This document shows positions 50,548 to 59,699 of a stretch of DNA of 64,000 bases, one piece after another. Location: positions 124,001-188,000 of the forward strand of contig NZ_JAUSVO010000005.1 in NCBI RefSeq assembly GCF_030814715.1, read 5' to 3'. The position numbers were made by a program, and so were the translations under genes. The stretch's first letter is position 1; every line of letters starts with the position of its first letter. The DNA is from Kaistia dalseonensis. Its GTDB lineage: Bacteria > Pseudomonadota > Alphaproteobacteria > Rhizobiales > Kaistiaceae. The notes beneath the pieces are model-generated. The model searched no databases. It was not told where the DNA came from and saw nothing but the letters and a program-made list of their open reading frames with translations.

Positions 50548-51986
50548 GACGGTCGCGCAAAGTCAAAATCCTCGCGACGCTCGGGCCGGCTTCATCCGAC
50601 AAGGCGACCATCACCGCGCTTTTCAACGCGGGCGCAGACGTCTTCCGGATCAACATGAGCCATACGGCGCATGACAAGCTCAACGATCTGGTCCGGATCA
50701 TCCGTGAAATCGAGAGCGATGTCGGTCGGCCGATCGGCATCCTCGCCGACCTGCAGGGCCCCAAGCTCCGGCTCGGCACCTTCGCCGACAAGGCCGTCGA
50801 GATCACGGTCGGTCAGGCCTTCGTGCTCGATTCCGATCCGACCCCCGGCACCGCCGGTCGCGTCTTTCTGCCGCACCCGGAAATCCTGGAAGCGCTCGAG
50901 CCCGGCCATCGCCTGCTGATCGACGACGGCAAGGTTCGCCTGCGCGTCGTCTCCAGCGACGGCAAGACCGCGCTCACCACCGTCGAAGTCGGCACCAAGC
51001 TCTCCGATCGCAAGGGCGTCAGCGTCCCGGATTCGACGATTCGGACCGGCGCGCTGACCGAGAAGGACCGCGCCGATCTGGATGCGGCCCTTCAGGCCAA
51101 GGTCGACTGGATCGCGCTCTCCTTCGTGCAGCGTCCCGACGACGTCGCCGAAGTGCGCAAGATCGCCGCCGGCCGCGCCGGCGTCATGTCGAAGATCGAG
51201 AAGCCGCAGGCCGTGCAGCGCCTCGCCGAGATCATCGAGATCTCGGACGCGCTGATGGTCGCCCGCGGCGATCTCGGCGTCGAGATGCCGCTCGAGCAGG
51301 TTCCCGGCATCCAGAAGCAGATCACGCGCGCCGCCCGCCGCGCCGGCAAGCCGGTCGTCGTCGCGACGCAGATGCTCGAATCGATGATCACCGCGCCGGT
51401 TCCCACCCGCGCCGAGGTCTCCGACGTCGCCACCGCCGTCTATGAAGGCGCCGACGCCGTCATGCTCTCGGCCGAATCGGCCGCCGGCGCATTCCCGATC
51501 GAAGCCGTCGCGATGATGGATACGATCGCGACCGAGGTCGAGCGCGACATCAACCACAAGAACATCATGCATGCGCAGCGCACCGAGCCGGAAGCGACCG
51601 GCGCGGATGCGATCTCGGCTGCGGCCCGCCAGATCGCGGAGACGCTGAACCTCGCCGCGATCTGCTGCTATACGGCCTCGGGCTCCACGGGCCTGCGCGC
51701 CGCGCGCGAACGGCCGAAGACGCCGATCATCGCACTCTCGCCGATCGTCAACACGGCCCGCCGTCTTTCGATCGTCTGGGGCCTGCACTGCGTCGTCAGC
51801 GAGGATGCCTATAACCTCGACGACATGGTCAACCGCGCCTGCTACATCGCCAATCGCGAAGGTTTCGCGCAGCCGGGCGACCGGATCATCATCACCGCCG
51901 GCGTGCCGCTGCGCACCCCCGGCGCGACCAACATGATCCGCATCGCCTTCGTCGGCACCGGCAGCGAAGGCACCCCGGGCGCGTAA
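50544..51986 (+). CDS. pyk: Pyruvate kinase
   Basis: The 480-residue enzyme catalyses the last ATP-making step of glycolysis (PEP to pyruvate). The substrate-domain motifs NMSHTAHDKLNDLVR, the signature GVMSKIEKPQAVQRLAEIIE (Lys in the catalytic loop) and VATQMLESMITAPVPTRAEV are present. The start ATG overlaps the DUF1036 stop by 4 bases. Its location next to DUF1036, away from the gap-pgk-fba block, is common in Rhizobiales. A terminator follows. Confidence 0.97.
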   Translation: MRRSRKVKILATLGPASSDKATITALFNAGADVFRINMSHTAHDKLNDLVRIIREIESDVGRPIGILADLQGPKLRLGTFADKAVEITVGQAFVLDSDPTPGTAGRVFLPHPEILEALEPGHRLLIDDGKVRLRVVSSDGKTALTTVEVGTKLSDRKGVSVPDSTIRTGALTEKDRADLDAALQAKVDWIALSFVQRPDDVAEVRKIAAGRAGVMSKIEKPQAVQRLAEIIEISDALMVARGDLGVEMPLEQVPGIQKQITRAARRAGKPVVVATQMLESMITAPVPTRAEVSDVATAVYEGADAVMLSAESAAGAFPIEAVAMMDTIATEVERDINHKNIMHAQRTEPEATGADAISAAARQIAETLNLAAICCYTASGSTGLRAARERPKTPIIALSPIVNTARRLSIVWGLHCVVSEDAYNLDDMVNRACYIANREGFAQPGDRIIITAGVPLRTPGATNMIRIAFVGTGSEGTPGA

Positions 51987-52014
51987 GCGATCCCGGCACC
52001 GGCACAGAGACCCT

Positions 52015-52045
52015 GAGGCGGCCAAGCGGGCCGCCTCTTTCATTT
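52015..52045 (+). terminator. Intrinsic terminator after pyk
   Basis: GAGGCGGCC (52015-52023) pairs with GGCCGCCTC (52029-52037), followed by TTTCATTTT. Confidence 0.88.
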
Positions 52046-52163
52046 TGGGGATGGCGGCGCGTCACGCCATGCGGCGGCACAGCGCTGAGCGGGCCGCGCA
52101 CGGCTTCGAATGATCGGGAAATGACATTGATTGCGGATCAAGGCTCGCGTGATCCCGCCGGCC

Positions 52164-52739
52164 TCAGATGTCCTGGCCGTCAACGCTCGGCTTCAGTTCC
52201 TTGATCGCGTCGCGGATCGAATCGTCGAGATAGGGGTCGAGGTCGACCGCCTTCTGCAGGGCGGCAAGCGCATCGGTCTTGCGGTCTATATCGCGCAGGA
52301 TCAGGCCGAGCCCGGCCAGCGCGCCGAAATGGCGCGGCTGCAGGGCCAGCACCTTCTCGAGGTCGGCGAGCGCCTTGCCGTATTCATCCTGCAGATAGAA
52401 GATCGTGGCGCGCCGGTTCCAGCCTTCGGCGAAATCCGGCTTCAGCGTCACCACGGCATCGAGGAAATCGAGCGCGCGGTCATAATCCTTGGTGGCGACG
52501 GATTGCGTCGCCCAGCCCATCAGGAGGTCGACCGTGTCGCTGCCGGACTTGCGCCAGCGGCGCTGGATCTCGGCTTCGGCGGCCTTGCCGGTGGTTTCGT
52601 CGCCGGGCTTGGCCAGCGTCGTGAACAGTTGATCCATCGTTTGCGCGCCGAGATTCGGCACGCCTTCGCCCGCCGGCGCCGAAAGGCTCGGCGACGCCCA
52701 GGCGATGGACAACATCAACATGACAACAAAAACCCGCAT
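52164..52739 (-). CDS. Periplasmic TPR-repeat protein
   Basis: The 191-residue protein has an N-terminal signal (MRVFVVMLMLSIAWASPSLS) and three TPR-like repeats: KDYDRALDFLDAVVTLKPDF, EGWNRRATIFYLQDEYGKAL, and PRHFGALAGLGLILRDIDRK. TPR proteins mediate protein contacts in the periplasm; no enzymatic domain is seen. It is on the minus strand, just downstream of rpmJ, and may form a transcript with it, although a gap of 74 bases intervenes. Confidence 0.8.
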   Translation of the reverse strand: MRVFVVMLMLSIAWASPSLSAPAGEGVPNLGAQTMDQLFTTLAKPGDETTGKAAEAEIQRRWRKSGSDTVDLLMGWATQSVATKDYDRALDFLDAVVTLKPDFAEGWNRRATIFYLQDEYGKALADLEKVLALQPRHFGALAGLGLILRDIDRKTDALAALQKAVDLDPYLDDSIRDAIKELKPSVDGQDI

Positions 52740-52813
52740 GATGGACAGGCTAAGCCGTCATGCGGGCATCGTCAAAACAAAATCCGCAGCCGCGCGCCGA
52801 GGCGCGCAGGGCC

Positions 52814-52939
52814 TCAGCCCTGACGGGCCTTGTAGCGCGGATTGGTCTTGTTGATGATGAAAACGCGACCCTTGCGGCGAACGAGCCGGTTGGCGCGGTG
52901 ACGGCCCAAGAGGGACTTGAGCGAGTTCTTGATCTTCAT
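52814..52939 (-). CDS. rpmJ: 50S ribosomal protein L36 (cysteine-free form)
   Basis: This 41-residue basic protein reads [20 protein letters not shown] and then [20 protein letters not shown], ending in G. It is the L36 family, but lacks the C-x-C/H zinc ligands of the classic short form and so matches the zinc-independent YkgO-type L36. It is below 50 codons but has a clear ATG, full family match and an in-frame stop. L36 sits in the 50S subunit near 23S domains II and V. Confidence 0.93.
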   Translation of the reverse strand: MKIKNSLKSLLGRHRANRLVRRKGRVFIINKTNPRYKARQG

Positions 52940-53099
52940 GGCGCGTTACCCGCGAATTTGTTCCAGGAACGAAACGAGCGCCCAAGGCGCCCGCTCGAAA
53001 TTCGGCCGGACCATAGGCAGCGGCTTTTGGCTTGTCAACACGATCAGCCGGCAAAAGGCGGCCGATCCGCGGCGTTCCACCGGAGTCTGTCGCGTGTCC

Positions 53100-53124
53100 G
53101 GAACAATCCGCCATCTGCCCCGTT
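53100..53124 (+). promoter_or_regulatory. EcfG-type general stress promoter
   Basis: GGAAC (53100-53104), exactly 16 bases, CGTT (53121-53124). It lies 40 bases before the ATG of the small stress-type gene and fits the alphaproteobacterial EcfG/RpoE2 consensus with no mismatch. Confidence 0.72.
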
Positions 53125-53163
53125 GATAGCCCGGGCTGGAAACAGAACCAAGGGAGACCAGAA

Positions 53164-53370
53164 ATGGCCAACACCAATGATCAGCGTCACGCCAGCGCGA
53201 TGAACGATCCCAAGAAACCGGCCGATGCCGGACGCAAGGAGAGCGAACATCGCGGTCCCGCGCAGCATCAGCAGGGCCATGACCAGGACAAGCGCCAGCA
53301 GGGCTCGGGCACGCAGCAGGGCTCCGGCGGCCACCAGCAGGATCCGACCCACAAGACCGGCCAGGGCTGA
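53164..53370 (+). CDS. Small hydrophilic stress-type protein
   Basis: This 68-residue protein (MANTNDQRHASAMNDPKKPA, then Arg/Glu/Gln/His/Gly-rich sequence such as GTQQGSGGHQQDPTHKTGQG) has no hydrophobic core and no cysteine. It is predicted to be disordered, like hydrophilins or other small stress proteins. A perfect EcfG-type promoter lies upstream and GGGAGACC precedes the ATG; an intrinsic terminator follows, so it is a monocistronic unit. I do not recognise a named family. Confidence 0.72.
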   Translation: MANTNDQRHASAMNDPKKPADAGRKESEHRGPAQHQQGHDQDKRQQGSGTQQGSGGHQQDPTHKTGQG

Positions 53371-53393
53371 TCCACGACCGATATTCTGATTGC

Positions 53394-53427
53394 GGGCCCG
53401 CCCTCCTCCGGGGGCGGGCCTTTTCTT
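53394..53427 (+). terminator. Intrinsic terminator
   Basis: GGCCCGCCC (53395-53403) pairs with the following GGGCGGGCC, with the loop in TCCTCCG, and is followed by TTTTCTTT. It ends the small stress gene. Confidence 0.88.
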
Positions 53428-53821
53428 TGCCTGCTCACCGCTGCCGGGGGCATGCGACCGCCCAGCCTCCCCTGGCGTCAGTTCCGTACCATGACCAACG
53501 TTTCCACGGCAGCGCAGCATGAAATCGCATCAGCAGCAAATTTCACCGACAGTCGAAATTGATTGATATTGAAGGGGTTGTAGCCTCAATCGGCGTCATC
53601 GCCCCTCTCCTTCTTTGCGCCGGCGCGACGAATCCCGCTTGACGATGACGCGCAACCATGTTGACGTTTACACAGTGAACGGCGCGAGGAGGCGCCGGCG
53701 CGACAGCGGTCAACGCTGCGCCAAAGGGAGGAAGAAGCGTGGAGCGGGACGGTTCGTCTTTGAACGCGGTGTGTCTGGCTGCGGCTTTTCTGACCGTGGC
53801 TTGCCGGGCGGAGTGCGCCTG
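53428..53821. other. Control region upstream of the sugar operon
   Basis: Between the stress gene terminator and the operon start no gene is supported. The stretch holds a perfect copy of the LacI-type operator at 53659-53673 and a TTGACG hexamer at 53639-53644. I cannot place a convincing -10 element. Confidence 0.5.
53659..53673 (+). promoter_or_regulatory. LacI-type operator, site 1
   Basis: TGTTGACGTTTACAC lies 149 bases upstream of the operon's first gene. Its reverse complement is identical over 15 bases to the site at 62150-62164. The halves TGTTGA and TGTAAA around a central CG match the LacI/GalR operator style. Confidence 0.7.
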
Positions 53822-54685
53822 ATGCCGCATGGTTCGATCGTCGACACCCATCTGCATCTGTGGGACCCGAAGCGCCTGCGCTATGGCTGGCTCGACGGCA
53901 ATGATGTCCTCGACCGTCCCTATCTGCTGGACGATTACAACGCCGCCACCAAAGGCCTCGATATCCAGGCCATGGTGTTCCTGCAGTGCGAGGTGGAGCC
54001 CAGCCAGTACCAGTTGGAGGCCGACTGGGTCGCCGATCTCGCCCGGCATGATCCCCGCATCAAGGGCATGGTGACATGGGCGCCGCTCGAAAAGGGCCGC
54101 GCCGTCCTGCCCGAACTGCAGAACCTCGCCCGGCATCCGATTCTGCGCGGCATCCGCCGCATCATCCAGTTCGAGCCCGATCTCGATTTCTGCCTGCGGC
54201 CCGATTTCATCGAGGGCGTGCGCACGCTGGCCGAGCTCGGCCTCTCCTTCGACATCTGCATCGATCACCGCCACATGGCGAATGTGCTGAAATTCGCGGC
54301 GCAGGTCCCGAACGTGCCGATGATCCTCGATCATATCGGCAAGCCCGCGATCAAAGACGGCGTGATGGAGCCCTGGGCGAGCCAGATGCGCGAACTGGCC
54401 GCCCTGCCCCATGTCTCCTGCAAGATCTCCGGCGTCGCGACCGAGGCTGACCACGCCAATTGGAGCGAAGACGAGTTGAAGCGCTACATCGATGCCGCCA
54501 TCGACGCCTTCGGCTTCGACCGCATCATGTTCGGCGGCGACTGGCCGGTCGCGGTGCAGGCGATCGACTATCAGCGCTGGGTCGGCCTGCTCGACCGCAT
54601 CCTCGCCTCCGCCTCGCCGGCCGAGCAGAAGAAGTTCTGGCGCGACAATGCGGTGCGCTTCTACCGGCTGGAGAATGTCCTGTGA
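53822..54685 (+). CDS. Amidohydrolase family sugar lactonase
   Basis: The 287-residue TIM-barrel amidohydrolase (COG3618 type) begins MPHGSIVDTHLHLWDPKRLR, with the metal-binding DTHLHLWD. It continues with IKGMVTWAPLEKGRAVLPEL, SFDICIDHRHMANVLKF and the C-terminal FGGDWPV. Such enzymes include L-rhamnono- and L-fucono-lactonases, and this gene leads an importer operon of the rhamnose type, so a sugar lactonase role is likely. The ATG at 53822 follows GGCGGAG; the upstream in-frame extension is Arg-rich and unrelated. Its TGA overlaps the GTG of the next gene. Confidence 0.82.
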   Translation: MPHGSIVDTHLHLWDPKRLRYGWLDGNDVLDRPYLLDDYNAATKGLDIQAMVFLQCEVEPSQYQLEADWVADLARHDPRIKGMVTWAPLEKGRAVLPELQNLARHPILRGIRRIIQFEPDLDFCLRPDFIEGVRTLAELGLSFDICIDHRHMANVLKFAAQVPNVPMILDHIGKPAIKDGVMEPWASQMRELAALPHVSCKISGVATEADHANWSEDELKRYIDAAIDAFGFDRIMFGGDWPVAVQAIDYQRWVGLLDRILASASPAEQKKFWRDNAVRFYRLENVL

Positions 54686-56208
54686 GCGCGACCGGCCCGC
54701 TCGTCTCGGCGCGCGGCATCTCCAAGTCGTTTGGCGGTGTCGAGGTGCTGCGCAATGTCGATCTCGACCTGATGCCCGGCGAAGTGCATGCGCTGCTCGG
54801 CGAGAACGGCGCCGGCAAGTCGACCTTCTCGAAAATCCTCGCAGGCGTCCACAAGCCGACGCGCGGCACGCTCAGCCTCGCCGGCCAGCCGGTCGAGATT
54901 CCGAGCCCGATCGCGGCCCAGCGCCTTGGCATCACGCTGATCCATCAGGAGCCGATCTCCTTCCCCGATCTTTCGGTCGCGGAGAACCTCGTCATCGGCC
55001 AGGTCGGCGCCAGGCCGCTCGGTCGCGTGCGCTGGGCGGCGCTGGCGCAGGAAGCCAAACGCCTGATGGCGCTGCTCGACGTGCCGATCGACGTGACCAA
55101 GCCGATGCGCGGCCTTTCGATCGCCGACCAGCAGATGGTCGAGATCGCCCGCGCGCTCGCCTCCGACAGCCGCCTGATCATCATGGACGAGCCGACGGCC
55201 GCGCTGACGCCGAAGGAAGTGGAGACCCTGTTCAAGATCGTGCGGCGCCTGCGCGAAGAGGGCCGCACGATCGTCTTCATCTCGCACCGGCTGGAGGAAG
55301 TGCGCGCGATCTGCGACCGCGTCAGCATCTTCCGCGACGGCGACAGGATCGAGACCGCCTGGACGGCCGACCTCTCCGATGCCGAGATCATCCGCCGGAT
55401 GATCGGTCGGCCGGTCGCCGATTATCTCCATCGCGGCACCAGCCATGTCGGCGCCGTCGCGCTTTCGGTGCGCGATCTGACGCTGCCCGGCCGCTTCGAG
55501 GGCATCAGCTTCGATGTCCGCAAGGGCGAGATCGTCGGGCTCGGCGGCCTGGTCGGCGCCGGGCGCACCGATGTCGCGCGCGCCATATTCGGCGTCGCGC
55601 CGGCGAGTTCGGGCACGATCAGCGTCGACGGCAAGCCCGTCACCATCAACGAACCCTCCGATGCGATCGCGCTGCGCATCGCCTTCGTGCCGGAAGATCG
55701 CGCCATTGCCGGCATCTTCCGCTCGCTGCCGGTCGAGACCAACATCACGGCCGCCGTGCCGGAGAAGATCGCGCCGCGCGGCATCATCCGCCGGGCGACG
55801 GAAAAGCTGCTGGCGAGCCAATCGGTCGAAAAGCTCAGCATCCGCCTCGCCTCAGTGCGCCAGCCGATCGGTGAGCTCTCCGGCGGCAACCAGCAAAAGG
55901 CGATCCTCGCGCGCTGGCTGCTCTCCGATCCCGAAATCCTGATCCTCGACGAGCCGACGCGCGGCATCGATATCGGCGTCAAGGCAGAGTTCTACGACAT
56001 GATCGGCGAACTGGCCGCAAGCGGCCGCGCCATCCTGCTGATCTCGTCGGAGCTGCCCGAATTGCTGGCGCTCTCCGACCGCATCCTCGTGATGTCCGAG
56101 GGCAGGCTCACCGCCGACATTCCCCGCGCCGAGGCGAGCCAGGAGGCGATCATGTTCGCCGCCGTGCCGCGTTCCGGCCGCCACACCGTTTCGGGAGCCG
56201 CGGCATGA
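54682..56208 (+). CDS. rhaT: Sugar ABC transporter ATPase (RhaT/RbsA type)
   Basis: The 508-residue protein has two fused ATPase domains. The first has Walker A GENGAGKSTFSKILAGVHKP (about residues 38-57) and signature LSIADQQMVEIARAL. The second has the GLVGAGRTDVARAIFGV loop, degenerate like the second domain of RbsA, and LSGGNQQKAILARWLLSDPE, ILILDEPTRGIDIG. It powers import of a monosaccharide through the two permeases downstream. The start is GTG at 54682, overlapping the amidohydrolase stop by 4 bases. Confidence 0.9.
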   Translation: MSATGPLVSARGISKSFGGVEVLRNVDLDLMPGEVHALLGENGAGKSTFSKILAGVHKPTRGTLSLAGQPVEIPSPIAAQRLGITLIHQEPISFPDLSVAENLVIGQVGARPLGRVRWAALAQEAKRLMALLDVPIDVTKPMRGLSIADQQMVEIARALASDSRLIIMDEPTAALTPKEVETLFKIVRRLREEGRTIVFISHRLEEVRAICDRVSIFRDGDRIETAWTADLSDAEIIRRMIGRPVADYLHRGTSHVGAVALSVRDLTLPGRFEGISFDVRKGEIVGLGGLVGAGRTDVARAIFGVAPASSGTISVDGKPVTINEPSDAIALRIAFVPEDRAIAGIFRSLPVETNITAAVPEKIAPRGIIRRATEKLLASQSVEKLSIRLASVRQPIGELSGGNQQKAILARWLLSDPEILILDEPTRGIDIGVKAEFYDMIGELAASGRAILLISSELPELLALSDRILVMSEGRLTADIPRAEASQEAIMFAAVPRSGRHTVSGAAA

Positions 56209-57191
56209 GCAGCATCGCCCGCCTGCTGCGCGCCCGCGAAGCCGGCATCCTCGTCATGCTGGTGCTGTTCGCGCTCGTCGTCGGCCTCATCCAACCGCGC
56301 TTCCTTACCGCCGAGACGCTCCGCATCGTTCTGCTCGCCGTGCCGCTGATCATGGTCGCCGCCATGGGCCAGATGATGGTTCTGGTCGCGCGCCATGTCG
56401 ATCTTTCGATCGGCTCGATCCTCGGCTTCTCGGCGATCGCCGCCGGCATGATCTTCCGCGATCATCCCGATTGGCCGCTCTTCATCGGCTTCGGCGTCGC
56501 GCTCCTCTCCGGCGCCCTGCTCGGCCTCTTCAACGGCCTCGTCGTCACGCTCTTCAAACTGCCCTCGATCATCGTGACGCTCGGCACGCTCAGCCTCTAT
56601 CGCGGCCTGCTGTTCATCCTCTCCGGCTCCAAGCAGATCGACCCGAACGATATTCCAGAGCCGCTGATCAAGATGGCGCAGACATCGCCGATCGATATTC
56701 CCTGGATCGTCATCATCGCCTTCGGCGTGGCGCTCGCCACCCATGTCTTCCTGACCTACAGCCAGATCGGGCGGCAGATCTACGCGATCGGCTCCAACCC
56801 GGCTGCGGCACCGCTGCGCGGCATCCGCGTCATGCCGGTGACCATCCTGGTCTTCACGCTCTCCGGCGCGCTGGCGGGCCTTGCCGGCATCATCTACGCC
56901 GCGCGCTTCGGCTATGTGAATCCCGGCATTACCGGCGTCGGCTTTGAGTTCACCGTCATCGCGGCCGTCGTCATCGGCGGCGTCTCGATCAATGGCGGCG
57001 TCGGCTCGGTCGCCGGCACCGTGCTCGGCGTGCTCTTCCTCGGCGCCGTGCAGGTCGCGCTGCCGATCCTCGGCGTCTCGGGCTTCTGGCAGAACGCCAT
57101 CTATGGAGGCATCATCCTGATCGCGCTCGTCATCGACCGTACCGTCCGCCAGGGCGGCCTGCGCGGCCTTCTCGCCCGGGGTGGCGCATGA
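56205..57191 (+). CDS. rhaP: Sugar ABC transporter permease 1
   Basis: The 328-residue membrane permease (RbsC type) has about eight to ten helices, beginning with EAGILVMLVLFALVVGLIQP and including ILGFSAIAAGMIFR. The cytoplasmic EAA-like loop is near NPAAAPLRGIRVMPVTILVF. The terminal helices (GTVLGVLFLGAVQVALPILG) are typical. It overlaps the ATPase gene and the second permease by 4 bases each, so all are coupled. Two different permeases imply a heterodimeric channel, as in the rhizobial RhaPQ transporter. Confidence 0.9.
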   Translation: MSSIARLLRAREAGILVMLVLFALVVGLIQPRFLTAETLRIVLLAVPLIMVAAMGQMMVLVARHVDLSIGSILGFSAIAAGMIFRDHPDWPLFIGFGVALLSGALLGLFNGLVVTLFKLPSIIVTLGTLSLYRGLLFILSGSKQIDPNDIPEPLIKMAQTSPIDIPWIVIIAFGVALATHVFLTYSQIGRQIYAIGSNPAAAPLRGIRVMPVTILVFTLSGALAGLAGIIYAARFGYVNPGITGVGFEFTVIAAVVIGGVSINGGVGSVAGTVLGVLFLGAVQVALPILGVSGFWQNAIYGGIILIALVIDRTVRQGGLRGLLARGGA

Positions 57192-58192
57192 GCACGATCG
57201 AGTCCCCTCGCCCCGCCGTCATCCTCCGCGAGGCGGCCAAGCCCCGCCCGCGCTGGCAGGTCATCCTCGTCCGGCCCGAGACGGTGACGTTCCTGCTCTT
57301 GATCATCGCCACGATCGTGGCGACGCGTCTCTCGCCCTTCTTCGCCGATCTCGGCTTCATCCTGGAAAGCTCGACCTATTATGTCGAGTTCGCGATCGTC
57401 GCCCTGGTGCTGACCATCGTCATCATCTCCGGCGAGATCGACCTTTCGCCGGCGGCGCAGATGGCGCTCTCCGCCTGCCTGTTCGGCACCGCCTACCGCG
57501 CCGGCGCGCCGATCCCGGTCGCGATCCTGGTCAGCCTCGTCTCCGGCCTCGCCATGGGCGCCTTCAACGCCTTCTTCATTACGGTGCTGCGCCTGCCCTC
57601 GATCATCGTCACCATCGGCACGCTGATCCTCTATCGCGGCCTCGCGCAGGTGCTGGCCGGCGACAAGTCGATCGGCTCGTTCCCCGGCTGGTTCGTCGGC
57701 ATAGACTACCGCATGATCGGCATCGTGCCCGTGCCGGTCATGATCTTCATCATCGCCTCGGTGCTGCTCGGTCTCTTCCTCGGCATCACCATCCTCGGAC
57801 GCCAGATCTACCAGATCGGCACCAGCGAGGTCGCCGCGATCCATGCCGGCATCCGCGTGCGGCGGATCAAGTTCGGCCTGTTCCTGGCCTCGGGTCTGAC
57901 CAGTTCGATCGCCGGCCTGCTCACCGCCTCGCGGCTCGGCTCGGTGCGCTATGATCTCGCCTCGGGCGGCGAACTCACCATGGTGCTGATCGTCATGCTC
58001 GGCGGCACCTACATCTTCGGCGGCCGCGGCTCGATCCTCGGTACATTCCTGGCCGCCTGGCTGCTCGTCATCATCGCCACCGGCATGACCGTCGCCAACA
58101 TCGCCATCAACGCCCAGCTCACCGTGATGGGCCTGCTGCTCATCGTCTCGATCATCGCGACCAACGCGATCTATGCCCGCAGCCAGCGCTGA
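57188..58192 (+). CDS. rhaQ: Sugar ABC transporter permease 2
   Basis: This 334-residue RbsC-type permease has helices at about 28-45 (PETVTFLLLIIATIVATRLS), then YYVEFAIVALVLTIVIISGE and others, ending with LLIVSIIATNAIYARSQR. The cytoplasmic coupling loop is IGTSEVAAIHAGIRVRRIKF. It differs from the first permease in length and N terminus, so it is the second partner of a heterodimer. It is followed 37 bases later by the binding protein gene. Confidence 0.9.
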   Translation: MSTIESPRPAVILREAAKPRPRWQVILVRPETVTFLLLIIATIVATRLSPFFADLGFILESSTYYVEFAIVALVLTIVIISGEIDLSPAAQMALSACLFGTAYRAGAPIPVAILVSLVSGLAMGAFNAFFITVLRLPSIIVTIGTLILYRGLAQVLAGDKSIGSFPGWFVGIDYRMIGIVPVPVMIFIIASVLLGLFLGITILGRQIYQIGTSEVAAIHAGIRVRRIKFGLFLASGLTSSIAGLLTASRLGSVRYDLASGGELTMVLIVMLGGTYIFGGRGSILGTFLAAWLLVIIATGMTVANIAINAQLTVMGLLLIVSIIATNAIYARSQR

Positions 58193-58229
58193 CGGGAGGA
58201 CGTCCACAGCAAACAGGGAGGAACTGAAC

Positions 58230-59231
58230 ATGCTGAGGAAGAAACTGATGCTCGCCGCCGTACTGGGCGCGAGCCTTTTCGCCGGCGCCGCCTATGCCGC
58301 CGATCCGGTCTCGATCGTCTACATCCCGAAGAACACGGGCAATCCGTATTTCGATTCGATCATCAAGGGCTTCGAGGACGGCTGCAAGACGCTCGGCTGC
58401 GAGTTCACCACCGTGGCGCCCGCCTCCGCCGAGGCCACCTCGCAGATCCCGTTCCTGACCGCCCAGATCCAGCGCGGCGTCAATGTCGTGGCGATCTCGC
58501 CAAACAGCCCCGACGCGCTGAACCAGGTGTTCGACCGCGCCCGCTCCAAGGGCACGATCATCCTGTCGGTGAATTCCGACATGCCCGGCAATGAGGACCA
58601 TCGCGACGCGGCGATCCTGCCGGTCGATTTCACCAAGACCGGCCCCTCGCAGGTCGAGCTGCTCGGCAAGCAGATCGGCTATGAAGGCGAGATCGCCATC
58701 CTCTCCGCCACCACCGACGCGCCCGACCAGAACGTCTGGATCGCCGCGATGAAGGATACGCTCGAGAAGGATCCGAAATACGCCAAGATGAAGCTGGTCA
58801 CCATCGCTTACGGCGATGACGATCCGCAGAAGTCGACGACAGAAACCGAGGCGCTTCTCGCCAACTATCCGAACCTGAAGGGCATCATCTCGCCGACCAC
58901 CGTCGGTGTCGCGGCGGCCGCGCAGGTCGTCGAGACGGCGAAGAAGGCCGACAAGATCAAGGTCGTGGGTCTCGGCACGCCGAACCAGATGCGCCGCTTC
59001 ATCGAGAACGGCACGGTCGAGGCGTTCCAGCTCTGGAGCCCCTATAATGAGGGCCTGCTCGCGGCGCACTTCGCCGTCGGCGTCAAGAACGGCACGATCA
59101 AGAACGAGCCCGGCACCACCTTCGAGGTTCCCGGTCTCGGCAAGGTCACCGTCGGCGAAAAGAGCGTGATCAAGACGCAGGCCGACCTCACCACCTTCGA
59201 CAAGAAGAACATCGCCGACTTCAACTTCTGA
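58230..59231 (+). CDS. rhaS: Rhamnose-type sugar-binding periplasmic protein
   Basis: The 333-residue protein has a signal peptide (MLRKKLMLAAVLGASLFAGA, cleavage after AYA). A type I periplasmic-binding fold follows: SIVYIPKNTGNPYFDSIIKG, NVVAISPNSPDALNQVFDRA, and LKGIISPTTVGVAAAAQVVE. The sequence and operon position match RhaS of the rhizobial RhaSTPQ importer. CAGGGAGGAACTGAAC precedes the ATG at 58230. The exact sugar, L-rhamnose or a related 6-deoxysugar, is inferred from the RhaM neighbour. Confidence 0.88.
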   Translation: MLRKKLMLAAVLGASLFAGAAYAADPVSIVYIPKNTGNPYFDSIIKGFEDGCKTLGCEFTTVAPASAEATSQIPFLTAQIQRGVNVVAISPNSPDALNQVFDRARSKGTIILSVNSDMPGNEDHRDAAILPVDFTKTGPSQVELLGKQIGYEGEIAILSATTDAPDQNVWIAAMKDTLEKDPKYAKMKLVTIAYGDDDPQKSTTETEALLANYPNLKGIISPTTVGVAAAAQVVETAKKADKIKVVGLGTPNQMRRFIENGTVEAFQLWSPYNEGLLAAHFAVGVKNGTIKNEPGTTFEVPGLGKVTVGEKSVIKTQADLTTFDKKNIADFNF

Positions 59232-59354
59232 GGCCAGCGACCCAGTCAGGTGCCCGCGTCTCGCCGCGACCGCGACCCTGTTGCCTCCGGGGTGACGGCC
59301 GCGGCGGATAGCGGGCACCGCCCCCCAAGGGCCCCCCAAGGGAGAGAAACTGCC

Positions 59355-59669
59355 ATGAAGCGCGTCGGCTTCAAGATGAAGCTCCATCCCGGTCACGCCG
59401 CCGAATATAAGAAGCGGCACGACGAGATCTGGCCCGAGCTTTCCGTACTGCTCGCCCAACACGGGCTGCGCGATTACACGATCTTCCACGATCCCGAGAC
59501 GGATATACTGTTCGCGATCAATCACGAGGTCGCAGGCGCCCGCCTCGGCGATCTCTTCGCCCATCCGATCATGAAGAAGTGGTTCGCCCATATGGGCGAC
59601 ATCATGGACACGAACCCCGATGGTTCGGCCCTGATGAAGCCACTGACCGAAGTCTTCCACATGGATTGA
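59355..59669 (+). CDS. rhaM: L-rhamnose mutarotase
   Basis: This 104-residue protein starts MKRVGFKMKLHPGHAAEYKK, followed by RHDEIWPELSVLLAQHGLRD, typical of RhaM/RhaU/YiiL. The family interconverts alpha and beta anomers of L-rhamnose using a conserved His/Tyr pair (residue region RHDEIW and DYTIFHDPETDILFA). Its presence next to a RhaS-type importer is the strongest indicator that the locus acts on L-rhamnose or L-fucose. The ATG follows GGGAGAGAAACTGCC. Confidence 0.93.
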   Translation: MKRVGFKMKLHPGHAAEYKKRHDEIWPELSVLLAQHGLRDYTIFHDPETDILFAINHEVAGARLGDLFAHPIMKKWFAHMGDIMDTNPDGSALMKPLTEVFHMD

Positions 59670-59699
59670 CGGCCCCGCCGTCGCAACGGAACCAGCCCG

